A DNA stretch of 64,000 nt from DASTFP01 sp963744345 (GTDB lineage Bacteria > Verrucomicrobiota > Verrucomicrobiia > Chthoniobacterales > Terrimicrobiaceae). The stretch is from assembly GCA_963744345.1 (NCBI GenBank), contig CAVUTD010000014.1:168615-232614 (forward strand), read 5' to 3'. The translations under genes were made by a program, and so were the position numbers. Positions 9,558 to 17,963 of this stretch are shown here, piece after piece. Under the pieces are notes generated by a model that saw only the letters and a list, made by a program, of their open reading frames with translations, did not search any database and had not been told where the DNA came from. How positions within the stretch are numbered: the first letter of the stretch is position 1; each line of letters starts with the position of its first letter.

Positions 9558-10577
9558 TTAGTCTTCACTCTCCTCTAGCAGAGCAAGCGCCGTGTGATCA
9601 TCAATAATCAAACGGCTGATCAGTCCAGCGCGCAAGGCTCCAAGAATCGCGTTCTTTTTATCGAGACCGCAGACGACCGCCACAACGTTTTTAAGAGACT
9701 GGAAGTCCTCCCAGGACAAGGCCATGATACGATCGTCCACGTCTCCAAGAATTCTTGTGCCATTGATGTCGAAGTAACGTCCGGAAATGTCTCCCACCGC
9801 ACCTCGCGCTCTCATCTGATCCATGGTAGAAGCATCCAAAAAATCGGTTTGCACCACAGTGGCACTGTGATCGACCTTCCCCACACTGACCATGCACACA
9901 GAGGCAAGTCGTGCGACGGCAAGAGTTGCTTGGACTCCGGGATCAGACATGAAAAGATCCCGAATCTCTTTGGAGGCGACCATCGCCGGGACATATAACT
10001 GGTAAACGGGTGCATGAAGTTTTTCACCGAACAGTGACGCCACTCCATAAGGGTTAAAAGTGTGTCCGCTGTTTAATCCCCCGAAGGACTGAGCGATCAT
10101 CGCACCCTTTACAGGAATTTCGTTCAGGGCTCGTGCAACCTCTAAAAGTGTCTTTCCCCAGCTGATGGTGATCACCTGATTTGGCTGAATGTTGTTCTCC
10201 AGGTAAAGCGCTCCCATTTCGCCGACGGCGCGCAGGACGTCGGCGTCGGTGTCTCCGACTGAGGTCGGGACGACGAAAACCTCCTTCAGCCCAAATCGTT
10301 TTGCGAGCCGGGCTGAAAGTTCCATTTGTCTCAAGACGTCCCAACGCAGCGAAACCGTAACGATGCCTTGTTCTAGGGCCTGGCGTAGCAAGCGAACCAC
10401 CGTAGGTCGAGACAAGCCTAGCTCGTCTGCGACTTGTTGTTGAGTCAATTTCTGGTGGTGATAAAGCCAAGTGGCTTTCGCAAGGGTGTTTTTCTGACCG
10501 AGAAGTAGTGTCGGGGTAGCTTTCCTACGCCCCCTTTTGGCGCGCTTGATCGGGACGAGACCGTTGGTCTGCTTCAT
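9558..10577 (-). CDS. SorC/DeoR-type sugar-binding transcriptional regulator
   Basis: A 339-aa cytoplasmic repressor or activator of the SorC family. Residues about 30-75 hold a helix-turn-helix (LTQQQVADELGLSRPTVVRL, RQALEQGIVTV). The rest is the SorC-type effector domain (pfam04198), which binds a phosphorylated sugar: note ITISWGKTLLEVARAL, SFGGLNSGHTFNPY, GAVGDISGRYFDINGTRI and VVCGLDKKNAILGALRAGLI. Length is standard. It is transcribed away from the DeoR gene and toward the PfkB relic. A near-perfect 16-bp palindrome 22 bases before its start codon (10599-10614) is a candidate autoregulatory operator. The gene is intact, so regulation of this island may still work. Confidence 0.9.
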   Translation of the reverse strand: MKQTNGLVPIKRAKRGRRKATPTLLLGQKNTLAKATWLYHHQKLTQQQVADELGLSRPTVVRLLRQALEQGIVTVSLRWDVLRQMELSARLAKRFGLKEVFVVPTSVGDTDADVLRAVGEMGALYLENNIQPNQVITISWGKTLLEVARALNEIPVKGAMIAQSFGGLNSGHTFNPYGVASLFGEKLHAPVYQLYVPAMVASKEIRDLFMSDPGVQATLAVARLASVCMVSVGKVDHSATVVQTDFLDASTMDQMRARGAVGDISGRYFDINGTRILGDVDDRIMALSWEDFQSLKNVVAVVCGLDKKNAILGALRAGLISRLIIDDHTALALLEESED

Positions 10578-10598
10578 GGGCGGCTAAACGTTCGGTGC

Positions 10599-10614
10599 GA
10601 CAACAGCTTTTGTC
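10599..10614. promoter_or_regulatory. Candidate SorC operator palindrome
   Basis: GACAACAGCTTTTGTC is a 16-bp palindrome with a single mismatched pair, placed 22 bases upstream of the SorC start. A related half-site (ATTGTCAAAAGC) occurs about 50 bases further upstream. Position and symmetry fit an autoregulatory operator, but no binding data exist and the assignment is inferred. Confidence 0.4.
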
Positions 10615-11577
10615 ACTCGGATAACAGTTAGAAAATCCCTGCCATGCAAGGGAGATATTGTCAAAAGCCATGTATGAGGAGATGATGCGTTCTTCTCGGA
10701 GCGTCTTTTTTAATTTCCTGGCCCTTGACGCTCAAGGCGCAGTTGGAGCGGCGCCTAGTCGCCGTGCGAATCGACCTCTTAAGTTTGAGCGGCGCCAATC
10801 TTTGGCCTTCTTACCCGGCGGCAGACTGTTAGACTAGCCCTCGGCCGCGGTAACTGAACACCCCGGTACTCAGCTCTTTCTGATGCCACCTGCGCACCCC
10901 AACAGTGTATAACCCACCGGCTTACGGCTGTCGAAGGCTGCCAGGTTGGCTGACAAGGCCAAAATCGGCTACCATCCTGACCTCCAGGGGCCAGACGTTG
11001 CCGCATCCTGTTAGTGACCGGACCAGAATATCAACGTCAGCCGTGCTGTCCGGCTACCATTCGCCGCAAATTAGCTCGCCCTGGACGTCGATGGTTAGGC
11101 CCTGTCACCATCTGGCGTAGATCGGGCTGGTGATCCTTGCTATGGCCGCGCTCGCCGAGCGTCTCGCAGCGCTGACTTTCAAAGTAAAGGGAACTATCGA
11201 AAAAGACCAACTTACTTCGCTAAACGGTCGCGCCGACAATCAAAAAGCCTTCCTCCAACAGGTGTTTGGTGCAGCGCTCCGGGCGGTAGTGACGGCCCGT
11301 CAGGTGGCAGGGGTTCGTCCAAAAAGGCTATCGCTCGATGAAAGTGATGCAAACTCAAGTCCTTTAGCGTCTGGGATTAGGCACCGCTAGGCGGCGGCGG
11401 TCATCACAGCGGGCGGAAAGCCGGTGAACACCGCAAGCAAAGAGCCCGTTCGAGGTCGACCTCGAAGCGGCAAACTTTGAGCAGGCCGCGCAAGACTTCC
11501 GGGAGGCCGCTCGCTCGTCACAAGCGGCCGAAGACCGTCTCGGCCCGAGACAGCATACGGCAACCGTGTTTTGCAAA
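10615..11577. other. Long gap between SorC and DeoR genes
   Basis: Nearly 1 kb without a gene I can support. A plus-strand frame at 11130-11390 (around FKVKGTIEKDQLTSLNGRAD) and a later stretch around 11448-11550 (FEVDLEAANFEQAAQDFREA) have protein-like composition, but neither has a recognisable domain or ribosome site. Both could be relics. The remainder looks non-coding. Confidence 0.4.
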
Positions 11578-11578
11578 A

Positions 11579-11613
11579 GTTCATTTAAATGAACAAATAT
11601 ATTGACATGTTCA
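11579..11613. promoter_or_regulatory. Operator-like palindromes before the DeoR gene
   Basis: GTTCATTTAAATGAAC (11579-11594) is a perfect 16-bp palindrome. Its right half-site TGAACA (11590-11595) is repeated in inverted orientation as TGTTCA at 11608-11613. Three TGTTCA-type half-sites therefore sit 25-60 bases before the DeoR start codon. Known DeoR-family repressors such as GlpR use TGTTCG-like half-sites, so this is a good candidate autoregulatory operator. A TTGACA at 11602-11607 lies between the half-sites and could be a -35 element, although no good -10 follows. Confidence 0.55.
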
Positions 11614-11637
11614 AAAATTCTGTGATTTTTCGCGACC

Positions 11638-12534
11638 ATGGATCCAGTTTGTTTTGAGGAAAACCCATCCCGCATCGTCGACGAGGCAGCGAAACCAGCT
11701 TGGCGTCAGAACCGCAGAGGTCCTAACACCCACGATAACTTTGCGACGAGGATTGCAGACGATGGCCGTTGTCCATCGCTTCCGGTCGCACGGCAGCTTG
11801 AACTTTTGCGTCTCCTTCGCGTTCGAGGGCAGCTGACTGTCAGAGAAGTGGCGAATCATTTTAGAATTTCCGTAGATACCGCGCGCCGAGATCTTGACCT
11901 TTTGGCCCATCAGGGCCTGCTCAACCGGGCTTACGGGGGTGCTGTCGCAACTGAAAATTCGGTGCCGCAAGGACGCAAGGGTATGCCAGGGGTAACCAGC
12001 CATCCCTTCGAAGAAGTGCGCCTTGCGCGGTCACTTGACCAGCTCATTAAAGACGGTGAAACGCTCCTTCTAAACGGAGGCTTCGCCACGAGGTGTTGTG
12101 CCGAAGCACTAGGCTGCCGTAACGTAAGAATAGTCACCAACAGCCTTGACTTACCCTTCGAGTTGGTAACGGGTGCCGACGTTTACGTTCTTGGAGGAAA
12201 ATGCCGGCCGGACACGCGGCTGACGGTGGGCCCAATGATCATCTCGGGAGTAAAGATCAACGTGGACTCTGCGGTCATCAGTGTTGACGGGATCACTGCC
12301 AAAGAGGGACTCACTGCAAACCTTCCCGAAGAAGCCTTAATGGCTTCAGAAATGATCGCTGCTGCGCAAAGAACAATAATTGTGGCGGATTCTTCTAGAT
12401 TGGGCAAGCGGTCTTTCGCTGGCATCGGGGCGATCGAAAGCATGCAAATACTCATTACCGATAAAGAGCCGCCGGCCGATTTAGCTCAAGCCTTACACGC
12501 GGCACGGGTGGAGGTGATTATTATTGCACCGTAG
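11638..12534 (+). CDS. DeoR-family transcriptional regulator
   Basis: A 298-aa repressor of sugar catabolism genes. The winged helix-turn-helix spans roughly residues 48-105 with the DeoR signature VREVANHFRISVDTARRDLD followed by LLAHQGLLNRAYGGAV. The C-terminal DeoRC effector domain binds a phosphorylated sugar (RIVTNSLDLPFELV, VYVLGGKCRPDT, AVISVDGITAKEGLTANLPE, IIVADSSRLGKRSFA). The family is usually about 255 aa. The extra 40 residues before the HTH may mean the true start is downstream; no strong ribosome site marks the ATG at 11638. A palindromic operator lies just upstream. It precedes the two dehydrogenases and second transporter, its likely targets. Confidence 0.9.
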   Translation: MDPVCFEENPSRIVDEAAKPAWRQNRRGPNTHDNFATRIADDGRCPSLPVARQLELLRLLRVRGQLTVREVANHFRISVDTARRDLDLLAHQGLLNRAYGGAVATENSVPQGRKGMPGVTSHPFEEVRLARSLDQLIKDGETLLLNGGFATRCCAEALGCRNVRIVTNSLDLPFELVTGADVYVLGGKCRPDTRLTVGPMIISGVKINVDSAVISVDGITAKEGLTANLPEEALMASEMIAAAQRTIIVADSSRLGKRSFAGIGAIESMQILITDKEPPADLAQALHAARVEVIIIAP

Positions 12535-12750
12535 GAGGCGGCCAGCCCGTTTGACGCTCAGCGGTGCGCCGCGTGGTCTGGCAGAAAGCAGATGGTCTTT
12601 CCAAGCCCGGGTAAACACTCCAAGCCGATGGACCGCAGCGTCGAGCATTCACGTCCTGCTCGATCATGCGTTCTGTCGGAAGTGGCGGCCAGGCCAGCTA
12701 AGAAAGACGCTAACAGGGAGTAGCGCAGGGTCAGTAATGGTGAGAAGCAA

Positions 12751-12804
12751 AGAACAGCATGGTGCTGCACAGGACGCAACGAATGGAACTCGGTTGCATT
12801 GACA
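12751..12804 (+). repeat. Imperfect direct repeat, copy A
   Basis: Shares AGAACAGCA, CTGCACAGGACG and AACTCGG-TTGCATT-ACAC blocks, in the same order and nearly the same spacing, with copy B at 12934. No coding potential is seen. Possibly an old duplicated element end. Confidence 0.55.
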
Positions 12805-12933
12805 CTTTACATTCGAATAGAGAAATAGAACTGCCTGTTACTGCTTAGAGACGCTAACGTTCGAGGAAATAACGTAGGGGAGATAAGATTCACACCAAGA
12901 AAATGACAGGTGGGTCGGTTAACAGAGCAGCAT

Positions 12934-12992
12934 AGAACAGCACCGCACTGCACAGGACGGCCCACTACAAAGAACTCGGGTTGCATTAACAC
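12934..12992 (+). repeat. Imperfect direct repeat, copy B
   Basis: Second copy of the element at 12751: AGAACAGCA, CTGCACAGGACG and AACTCGGGTTGCATTAACAC. It is separated from copy A by about 130 bases. Function unknown. Confidence 0.55.
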
Positions 12993-13176
12993 CGGATCGC
13001 CAAAAAATTTCCCTGTTTAGTGCAAATCTATATTGACCAACTCGCGACGCAATGTTTCCCTAGAGGTAGCAGTTCCCCAGACCTTTTCTCACCTCATCAT
13101 ACCCAGGGTGGAACCACCTTCGGGTACGTGCGACTACGGGCGCGGGGTCTCGGTAAATCATAAGTAGACCAATGAT

Positions 13177-14247
13177 ATGAAAGCGCTTCGTTTTCACGGC
13201 AGGAAAGACTTGCGGGTCGAAGACGTCGAGGAACCTAACGCATGCGGTCCTCACCAAGTTGTGGTAAGAAACTCATATTGTGGAATCTGCGGAACTGATC
13301 TGCACGAGTACAATCACGGCCCAATCCAGGTACCGGAGAAGCCCCACCCGTTCTCGAAAGCTGTTCTCCCCTTGATTCTCGGCCATGAGTTTTCCGGGGT
13401 GGTCGTCAAAATCGGGTCCGAGGTGCAAAACGTCCGTCCTGGGGATCGCGTGTCCATTCAGCCCAACGTTATTCCGGGCGGGGATTACTACGACCGGCGT
13501 GGTTGGAGCCACCTGAGCGATAACCTGTCGGTGGTTGGCCTAAGCTACCCGTGGGGCGGGATGGCGGAGCGGTGCTTGGTATACGATTACAACGTCGCCA
13601 AGTTGCCCCCCGAGGTCTCCGATGAGCAGGGCGCCATGATTGAGCCCGGAGCCGTCGCGGTTAATGCGATCGAACACGGTGATCTCAAGGCCGGAGACAC
13701 GATCCTCATCACCGGTGGGGGACCCATCGGAGCGCTGGTCGTGTTAGCTGCTTCTGCAGCCGGCGCATCAAAAATTTTTCTTTCCGAACCGAACAAGGTC
13801 CGCCGTGAACTCGTGGAATCCTGGAAGGTGTGCACCGGCATTTACGATCCGTTAAGCCAGGACGTGGCTGCGCTCATCAAAGGGCAGACGGAAAGCAATG
13901 TCGGGGTGGACGTCGCCATTGAATGCGTCGGAAACGAGAAAGCAGTAGCGCTGTGCATGGATTCCGTGCGTCGTTGCGGGACCATAGTGCAGGTGGGTCT
14001 TCCCACGCGCGCCACCGCCATCGACTTGCACAAGCTAGTGACAAAGGACCTAACGTACCGCGGTAGTTGGGCTTATAAGAACACCGCGTGGCCACGCGTG
14101 ATAAGCATGGTGGCTTCCGGAAAGCTTCCGGTGGAAAAAGCGATCACCGGCAAGGTGAAACTCGAAAACGCAGTTGAGCAGGGATTCGACGCTTTGACTG
14201 ACCCGCATAGCGCTCACCTTAAGATCCTCGTTGAGGCGCCGTCCTAA
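13177..14247 (+). CDS. Zinc-type MDR alcohol/polyol dehydrogenase
   Basis: A 356-aa medium-chain dehydrogenase related to 2,3-butanediol, threonine and sorbitol dehydrogenases, oxidising a secondary alcohol with NAD(P). The catalytic zinc site is visible: Cys38 in CGICGTD and His70-Glu71 in LILGHEFSG. The Rossmann motif GGGPIGALVV follows. The loop that normally binds the structural zinc (four Cys around residues 93-112) reads QPNVIPGGDYYDRRGW and has no cysteine. Its neighbours (SDR, ABC transporter, E1 genes) suggest it starts oxidation of an imported polyol or ketose. A truncated duplicate of its 5' end is at 2739. Frame intact. Confidence 0.88.
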   Translation: MKALRFHGRKDLRVEDVEEPNACGPHQVVVRNSYCGICGTDLHEYNHGPIQVPEKPHPFSKAVLPLILGHEFSGVVVKIGSEVQNVRPGDRVSIQPNVIPGGDYYDRRGWSHLSDNLSVVGLSYPWGGMAERCLVYDYNVAKLPPEVSDEQGAMIEPGAVAVNAIEHGDLKAGDTILITGGGPIGALVVLAASAAGASKIFLSEPNKVRRELVESWKVCTGIYDPLSQDVAALIKGQTESNVGVDVAIECVGNEKAVALCMDSVRRCGTIVQVGLPTRATAIDLHKLVTKDLTYRGSWAYKNTAWPRVISMVASGKLPVEKAITGKVKLENAVEQGFDALTDPHSAHLKILVEAPS

Positions 14248-14271
14248 GCATACGGCAATCTCATTATCGCA

Positions 14272-14312
14272 TATAATATAACTACCCACCTAGTTAACTA
14301 CCTACCTAGTTT
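14272..14312 (+). promoter_or_regulatory. Possible -10 box and 15-bp tandem repeat before the SDR gene
   Basis: TATAAT at 14272-14277 is a perfect -10 hexamer in the 78-bp gap before the SDR gene. Directly after it two copies of a 15-bp unit (CTACCCACCTAGTTA at 14282, CTACCTACCTAGTTT at 14298) stand in tandem. No clear -35 is seen. The repeat could be a regulator site within the leader. Confidence 0.35.
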
Positions 14313-14325
14313 AGCTGCAGTATTT

Positions 14326-15108
14326 ATGATGAAACGTTTTATCGGCAAAACTGTTGTGGTGACCGGCGGCAGTCGCGGCATCGGGCTGGGCATCGCGGAG
14401 CGCTTCGCGGAAGAAGGGGCAAACCTCGTTCTTGCGGATAAGGCTTCAGGAGTCGAAGAGGCCGCCGAAAAAATCAAAACACTCGGAGTCGGGGCCCTCG
14501 GGGCTGTCTGCGACGTCACCAACAAAGGCGAGGTCGAAGACCTCTATAAGCGAGCAGCAGAGCAGTTTGGGAGCGTTGATGTTTCCATTCAAAACGCTGG
14601 CGTTATAACAATCGAGAAGCTTGAAAACCTGACCGAAAAAGACTGGAATTTTGTGATGGCCGTTAACACAACCGGAGTGTTCTTATGCTGTCAAGCCGCC
14701 GCCAAATACATGATCAAGCAAGGCAGCGGTCGTTTGATTAATAGTTCGTCAGCGCAGGGGCGGCAAGGATTTATCTACACCCCGCATTATGCGGCGAGCA
14801 AATTCGCGGTGATCGGACTTACCCAAAGTCTGGCGAAGGAATTGGCGCCTCACGGGATAACGGTGAACGCTATTTGCCCTGGAATCATCGGGACAGACAT
14901 GTGGGCCTACAATGACGAGAAGTGGGGAAAGCTTCTTGGCAACTATCAACCCGGTGAGTTGATGAAGGAATGGATTGAAGGAGTCCCACTTAAACGTGGA
15001 GGCACCGCTAAAGACATTGCGGGGCTGGTGTCGTTTCTTGCGTCCGATGACGCCGCCTACATTACGGGACAGGCGGTAAACGTAGATGGAGGGCTAGTGA
15101 TGTCTTAG
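14326..15108 (+). CDS. SDR-family oxidoreductase
   Basis: A 260-aa classical short-chain dehydrogenase. The cofactor motif TGGSRGIGLGIAE is near residue 13, NAG occurs in IQNAGVIT, and the catalytic Ser-Tyr-Lys set is visible as LINSSSAQGRQG and YAASKFAVIG. NAICPGIIGTDM and GQAVNVDGGLVM complete the family pattern. Related enzymes oxidise sorbitol, acetoin, 3-hydroxybutyrate and other secondary alcohols; the substrate is not predictable. ATG at 14329 would serve as well as 14326. It stands between the MDR dehydrogenase and the second transporter, so the pair may carry out successive oxidations. Length and motifs are normal. Confidence 0.9.
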   Translation: MMKRFIGKTVVVTGGSRGIGLGIAERFAEEGANLVLADKASGVEEAAEKIKTLGVGALGAVCDVTNKGEVEDLYKRAAEQFGSVDVSIQNAGVITIEKLENLTEKDWNFVMAVNTTGVFLCCQAAAKYMIKQGSGRLINSSSAQGRQGFIYTPHYAASKFAVIGLTQSLAKELAPHGITVNAICPGIIGTDMWAYNDEKWGKLLGNYQPGELMKEWIEGVPLKRGGTAKDIAGLVSFLASDDAAYITGQAVNVDGGLVMS

Positions 15109-15205
15109 GACCAGCCGTTCAGACGGGCGTGAGGCGGCTGCGACATGCGCTTCTCGCGCGGGTTCGTTTTTCAATTACAACAAAAAATTAAACCTAACTA
15201 ATGCC

Positions 15206-16177
15206 ATGAACAACCCACCAAGAATAGTTCCCTGCCTGCTTGCAATCGCGGGCCTTGCTTTGTGTACCGCCGGATTTGCGGCGGACCAACCCGCGCCGGC
15301 GCCACTCAAACCGATCACGAAGAAGCTGACCTTCATCTACATCCCGAAACTCGTTCACCCCTGGTATGATGAGGTGAGACAGGGGATAGAGTATGCTGTG
15401 GAGGAAGTAAAGAAAGAAGGAATAGACGTCGAGTACATTTGGGATGCGCCGGCTCAAGCCGATGTCGATGAAGAGAACAGGAAGATCCAAGCCGCCATTT
15501 CCCGCAGGCCCGATGGGCTGTGCGTTTCGGCATTGGACCCGGCTACGAACTCACAGTTGCTGGATGAGGCCATTGCCGCAAAGCTCAATGTCACGACGTT
15601 CAACGCAACTGCTGGGCCCAAGTATCCCTTTGTCGGCCGAAGCAAAGACGTTGACGATGGCTACCAGTGTGGGAAGTACGTGGCAGAAAAAATGGGTAAG
15701 AAAGGTAAGGTGGCCATTCTCTTGGGGAGCCTGACGGCTCCAGAGCACCAGGGACGCGTCCAGGGCTTCAAGAAGGCGTTAGCGGAGTATCCAGACATAA
15801 AAATCGTGTTTGAGCAGCCCGACAATGACAATCTCGAGCAGGCCGTGTCCGTTACCGAGAGTGCGTTGCAGGCACATCCTGATCTCAATGCCATTTTGGC
15901 CTGCAACGCGAGCAACCCGATCGGGGCGGCGCGGGCTGTGAAAAACGCCGGTAAAGCGGGAAAGATCCTGATTGGGGGTTTTGACAATCTTCCCGAGACG
16001 CTGGACTTCGTGAGGGATGGCACGATCCTGGTGACCATGGCTCAGCGCCAATGGGAGATCGGCTATTGGAGTCTGAAGTACCTTGTCGCGATGAACAGGG
16101 GCCAGACGATACCCCAAGATCACGATACCGGCATACTGTTGGTAACTGCCGATACCCTTAAGCAAGCCGCCAAATAG
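15206..16177 (+). CDS. Sugar ABC transporter substrate-binding protein, system 2
   Basis: A 323-aa periplasmic binding protein (RbsB-like). The signal peptide MNNPPRIVPCLLAIAGLALC ends after GFAA. The mature start ITKKLTFIYIPKLVHPWYDE is characteristic. Later blocks are ALDPATNSQLLDEAIAAKLN, VGRSKDVDDGYQCGKYVAEK, GSLTAPEHQGRVQGFKKALA and NASNPIGAARAV. It feeds the ATPase at 16242 and the permease at 18679. A second, highly similar binding protein without signal peptide is fused behind the ATPase (17795-18657), so the gene has been duplicated within its own operon. This copy is intact and is presumably the working one. Confidence 0.9.
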   Translation: MNNPPRIVPCLLAIAGLALCTAGFAADQPAPAPLKPITKKLTFIYIPKLVHPWYDEVRQGIEYAVEEVKKEGIDVEYIWDAPAQADVDEENRKIQAAISRRPDGLCVSALDPATNSQLLDEAIAAKLNVTTFNATAGPKYPFVGRSKDVDDGYQCGKYVAEKMGKKGKVAILLGSLTAPEHQGRVQGFKKALAEYPDIKIVFEQPDNDNLEQAVSVTESALQAHPDLNAILACNASNPIGAARAVKNAGKAGKILIGGFDNLPETLDFVRDGTILVTMAQRQWEIGYWSLKYLVAMNRGQTIPQDHDTGILLVTADTLKQAAK

Positions 16178-16241
16178 CGATCGCCTTCAACCAATGTCGA
16201 CGGCTTGATGAGCAGCTTGTAGAAACTTGGAGGGCGCAAAC

Positions 16242-17963
16242 GTGGCAAATCGGCCGATGAATACGCCGGAGTCGCAAAGCAAGGAGGAGCTGTTTTTCGA
16301 GGTTCGTAACGTTTCCAAGAGTTTTTCGGGAACGCACGCTCTCAAAAATGTCAGCTTGGACATTCGCAACGGACAAGTCCATGCGCTCATTGGTGAGAAT
16401 GGTGCGGGCAAAAGCACGCTCATGAACATCATTTGTGGCAAGCTGCAGCCAGATACCGGTGAACTCGCGCGAAATGGCAAAGTGTTGCACTTCCGCTCTC
16501 CCGTGGACGCCCATGGGGCGGGCATTGCGATCGCACCCCAGGAGCTTAACCTCTGCCCGCACTTGTCCGTAGCAGAAAACATTGTGCTCGGAAATCAAAT
16601 TGGTGGATGGCTCGGCATCGACCAAAAGGCCACCCGCCGTGTCGCGGAGGAACACCTTGCTGAAATCGACGACAGAATCGATCCAAAGAGCAAAGTTGGG
16701 GATTTGAGTGCAGCCGCCCAGCAATTAGTCCAGATTGCCCGGGCCACGGCCACTCGTGCCGATATTCTCATTTTTGACGAACCAACGGCCGCGTTAACCG
16801 ATCGCGAGGCAAAAAGTCTTTTCGGATTCATCTTACGCTTCCGAGAACGGGGCGGAGCCAGCTTTTACATCTCCCATCGCCTGGATGAAATCCTTGAATA
16901 CGGAGACCGCATTTCTGTGCTTCGTGACGGCACATATATCGGGGAGCTTGATCCGCGTAAGACGAACAAAGATGAGATGGTCCGTCAAATGGCTGGGCGG
17001 CAATTCAGCAAGTCAAAGCTGCGGGCGGAGGCGAAAGATGCGACAACGAGCGAAATCGTTTTGAAAGTTGAAGATCTCGCTCGCAAGAGGGAGTTTGACG
17101 CGGTGAGCTTCGAACTGCGGCGTGGTGAGATCCTCGGGGTATCAGGTCTGATCGGGTCCGGCCGGACGGAGGTGGGAAAGTGCCTCTTCGGACTGACCAA
17201 GGCGGATCGGGGCCGGATCTTAATCGACGGGCGGGAAGTGGTTCATCATGGTCCTGCGGATGCCATAAAAAACGGCTTAGTTTATCTCCCGGAGGAGCGC
17301 AAGAAGGAAGGAATTTTCCCCATCTTGAGCGTACGAGAAAATCATTGCATTGCCAGCTTTGAGCGCTTCAGGAAAATCTATGGCTTAGATCGGCGTCGAA
17401 TGGTTGATAGCACGATGGAATACATCCGCCGAATCGGAATTAAGACTTCCCGCACCGAAACGCCTATAAAGAACCTAAGCGGGGGTAATCAGCAGAAAGT
17501 CATAATCGCGCGCTGGCTCTTGAAAAACTGTCGTATCCTGATTCTCGATGAACCCACGAGGGGAATCGATGTTAAGGCGAAATTCGAAATCCAATCGTTC
17601 TTGCGCGAGTTAACGAAGGAGGGACTGTCTATCATCTATATTTCCTCAGAAATGGAGGAAGTGCTCGAAGTTTCCGATCGAATTCTGGTGATGCATCTCG
17701 GAGAGGTCAAAGGCGTCGTGGAGGCAGACCAAGCAACCCAGGAAGGATTGTTAGGCATAGCAATGAGTTTGAATGCAGACCTCCATCGCACATTCATTAA
17801 GCCGGTAACGAAAAAGCTCACGTTCGTCTACATTCCGAAACTCGTCCATCCCTGGTATGATGAGGTGAGAAAGGGGATAGAATATGGCATCCAGGAAGTA
17901 AAGAAAGAGGGAATAGAGGTCGAGTATCATCTGGGATGCCCCGGCTCGAGCCGATATCGATGA
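16242..17963 (+). CDS. Sugar ABC transporter ATPase, system 2, fused to a binding-protein fragment
   Basis: A 573-aa frame. The first 518 or so residues form a complete two-domain RbsA-type ATPase: Walker A GENGAGKST, Walker B ILIFDEPTAALTD, second signature LSGGNQQK and Walker B ILILDEPTRGID. The GTG at 16242 has GGAGG 8 bases upstream. Instead of stopping, the frame passes from MSLNADLHRTF into IKPVTKKLTFVYIPKLVHPW, the mature N-terminus of a binding protein, and then ends at a frameshift (CPGSSRYR, stop). The signal peptide and the ATPase stop codon have been lost at the junction near 17795. The ATPase may still work with about 55 extra residues; the fused fragment cannot be exported. Confidence 0.88.
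   Translation: MANRPMNTPESQSKEELFFEVRNVSKSFSGTHALKNVSLDIRNGQVHALIGENGAGKSTLMNIICGKLQPDTGELARNGKVLHFRSPVDAHGAGIAIAPQELNLCPHLSVAENIVLGNQIGGWLGIDQKATRRVAEEHLAEIDDRIDPKSKVGDLSAAAQQLVQIARATATRADILIFDEPTAALTDREAKSLFGFILRFRERGGASFYISHRLDEILEYGDRISVLRDGTYIGELDPRKTNKDEMVRQMAGRQFSKSKLRAEAKDATTSEIVLKVEDLARKREFDAVSFELRRGEILGVSGLIGSGRTEVGKCLFGLTKADRGRILIDGREVVHHGPADAIKNGLVYLPEERKKEGIFPILSVRENHCIASFERFRKIYGLDRRRMVDSTMEYIRRIGIKTSRTETPIKNLSGGNQQKVIIARWLLKNCRILILDEPTRGIDVKAKFEIQSFLRELTKEGLSIIYISSEMEEVLEVSDRILVMHLGEVKGVVEADQATQEGLLGIAMSLNADLHRTFIKPVTKKLTFVYIPKLVHPWYDEVRKGIEYGIQEVKKEGIEVEYHLGCPGSSRYR

Larger units (their letters stand above)
12535..13176. other. Gap with imperfect direct repeats
   Basis: No gene is supported in these 640 bases. 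It contains the two repeat copies listed separately. The last 25 bases resemble the sequence in front of the truncated dehydrogenase copy at 2739, so the promoter or leader of the dehydrogenase lies here. Confidence 0.4.
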
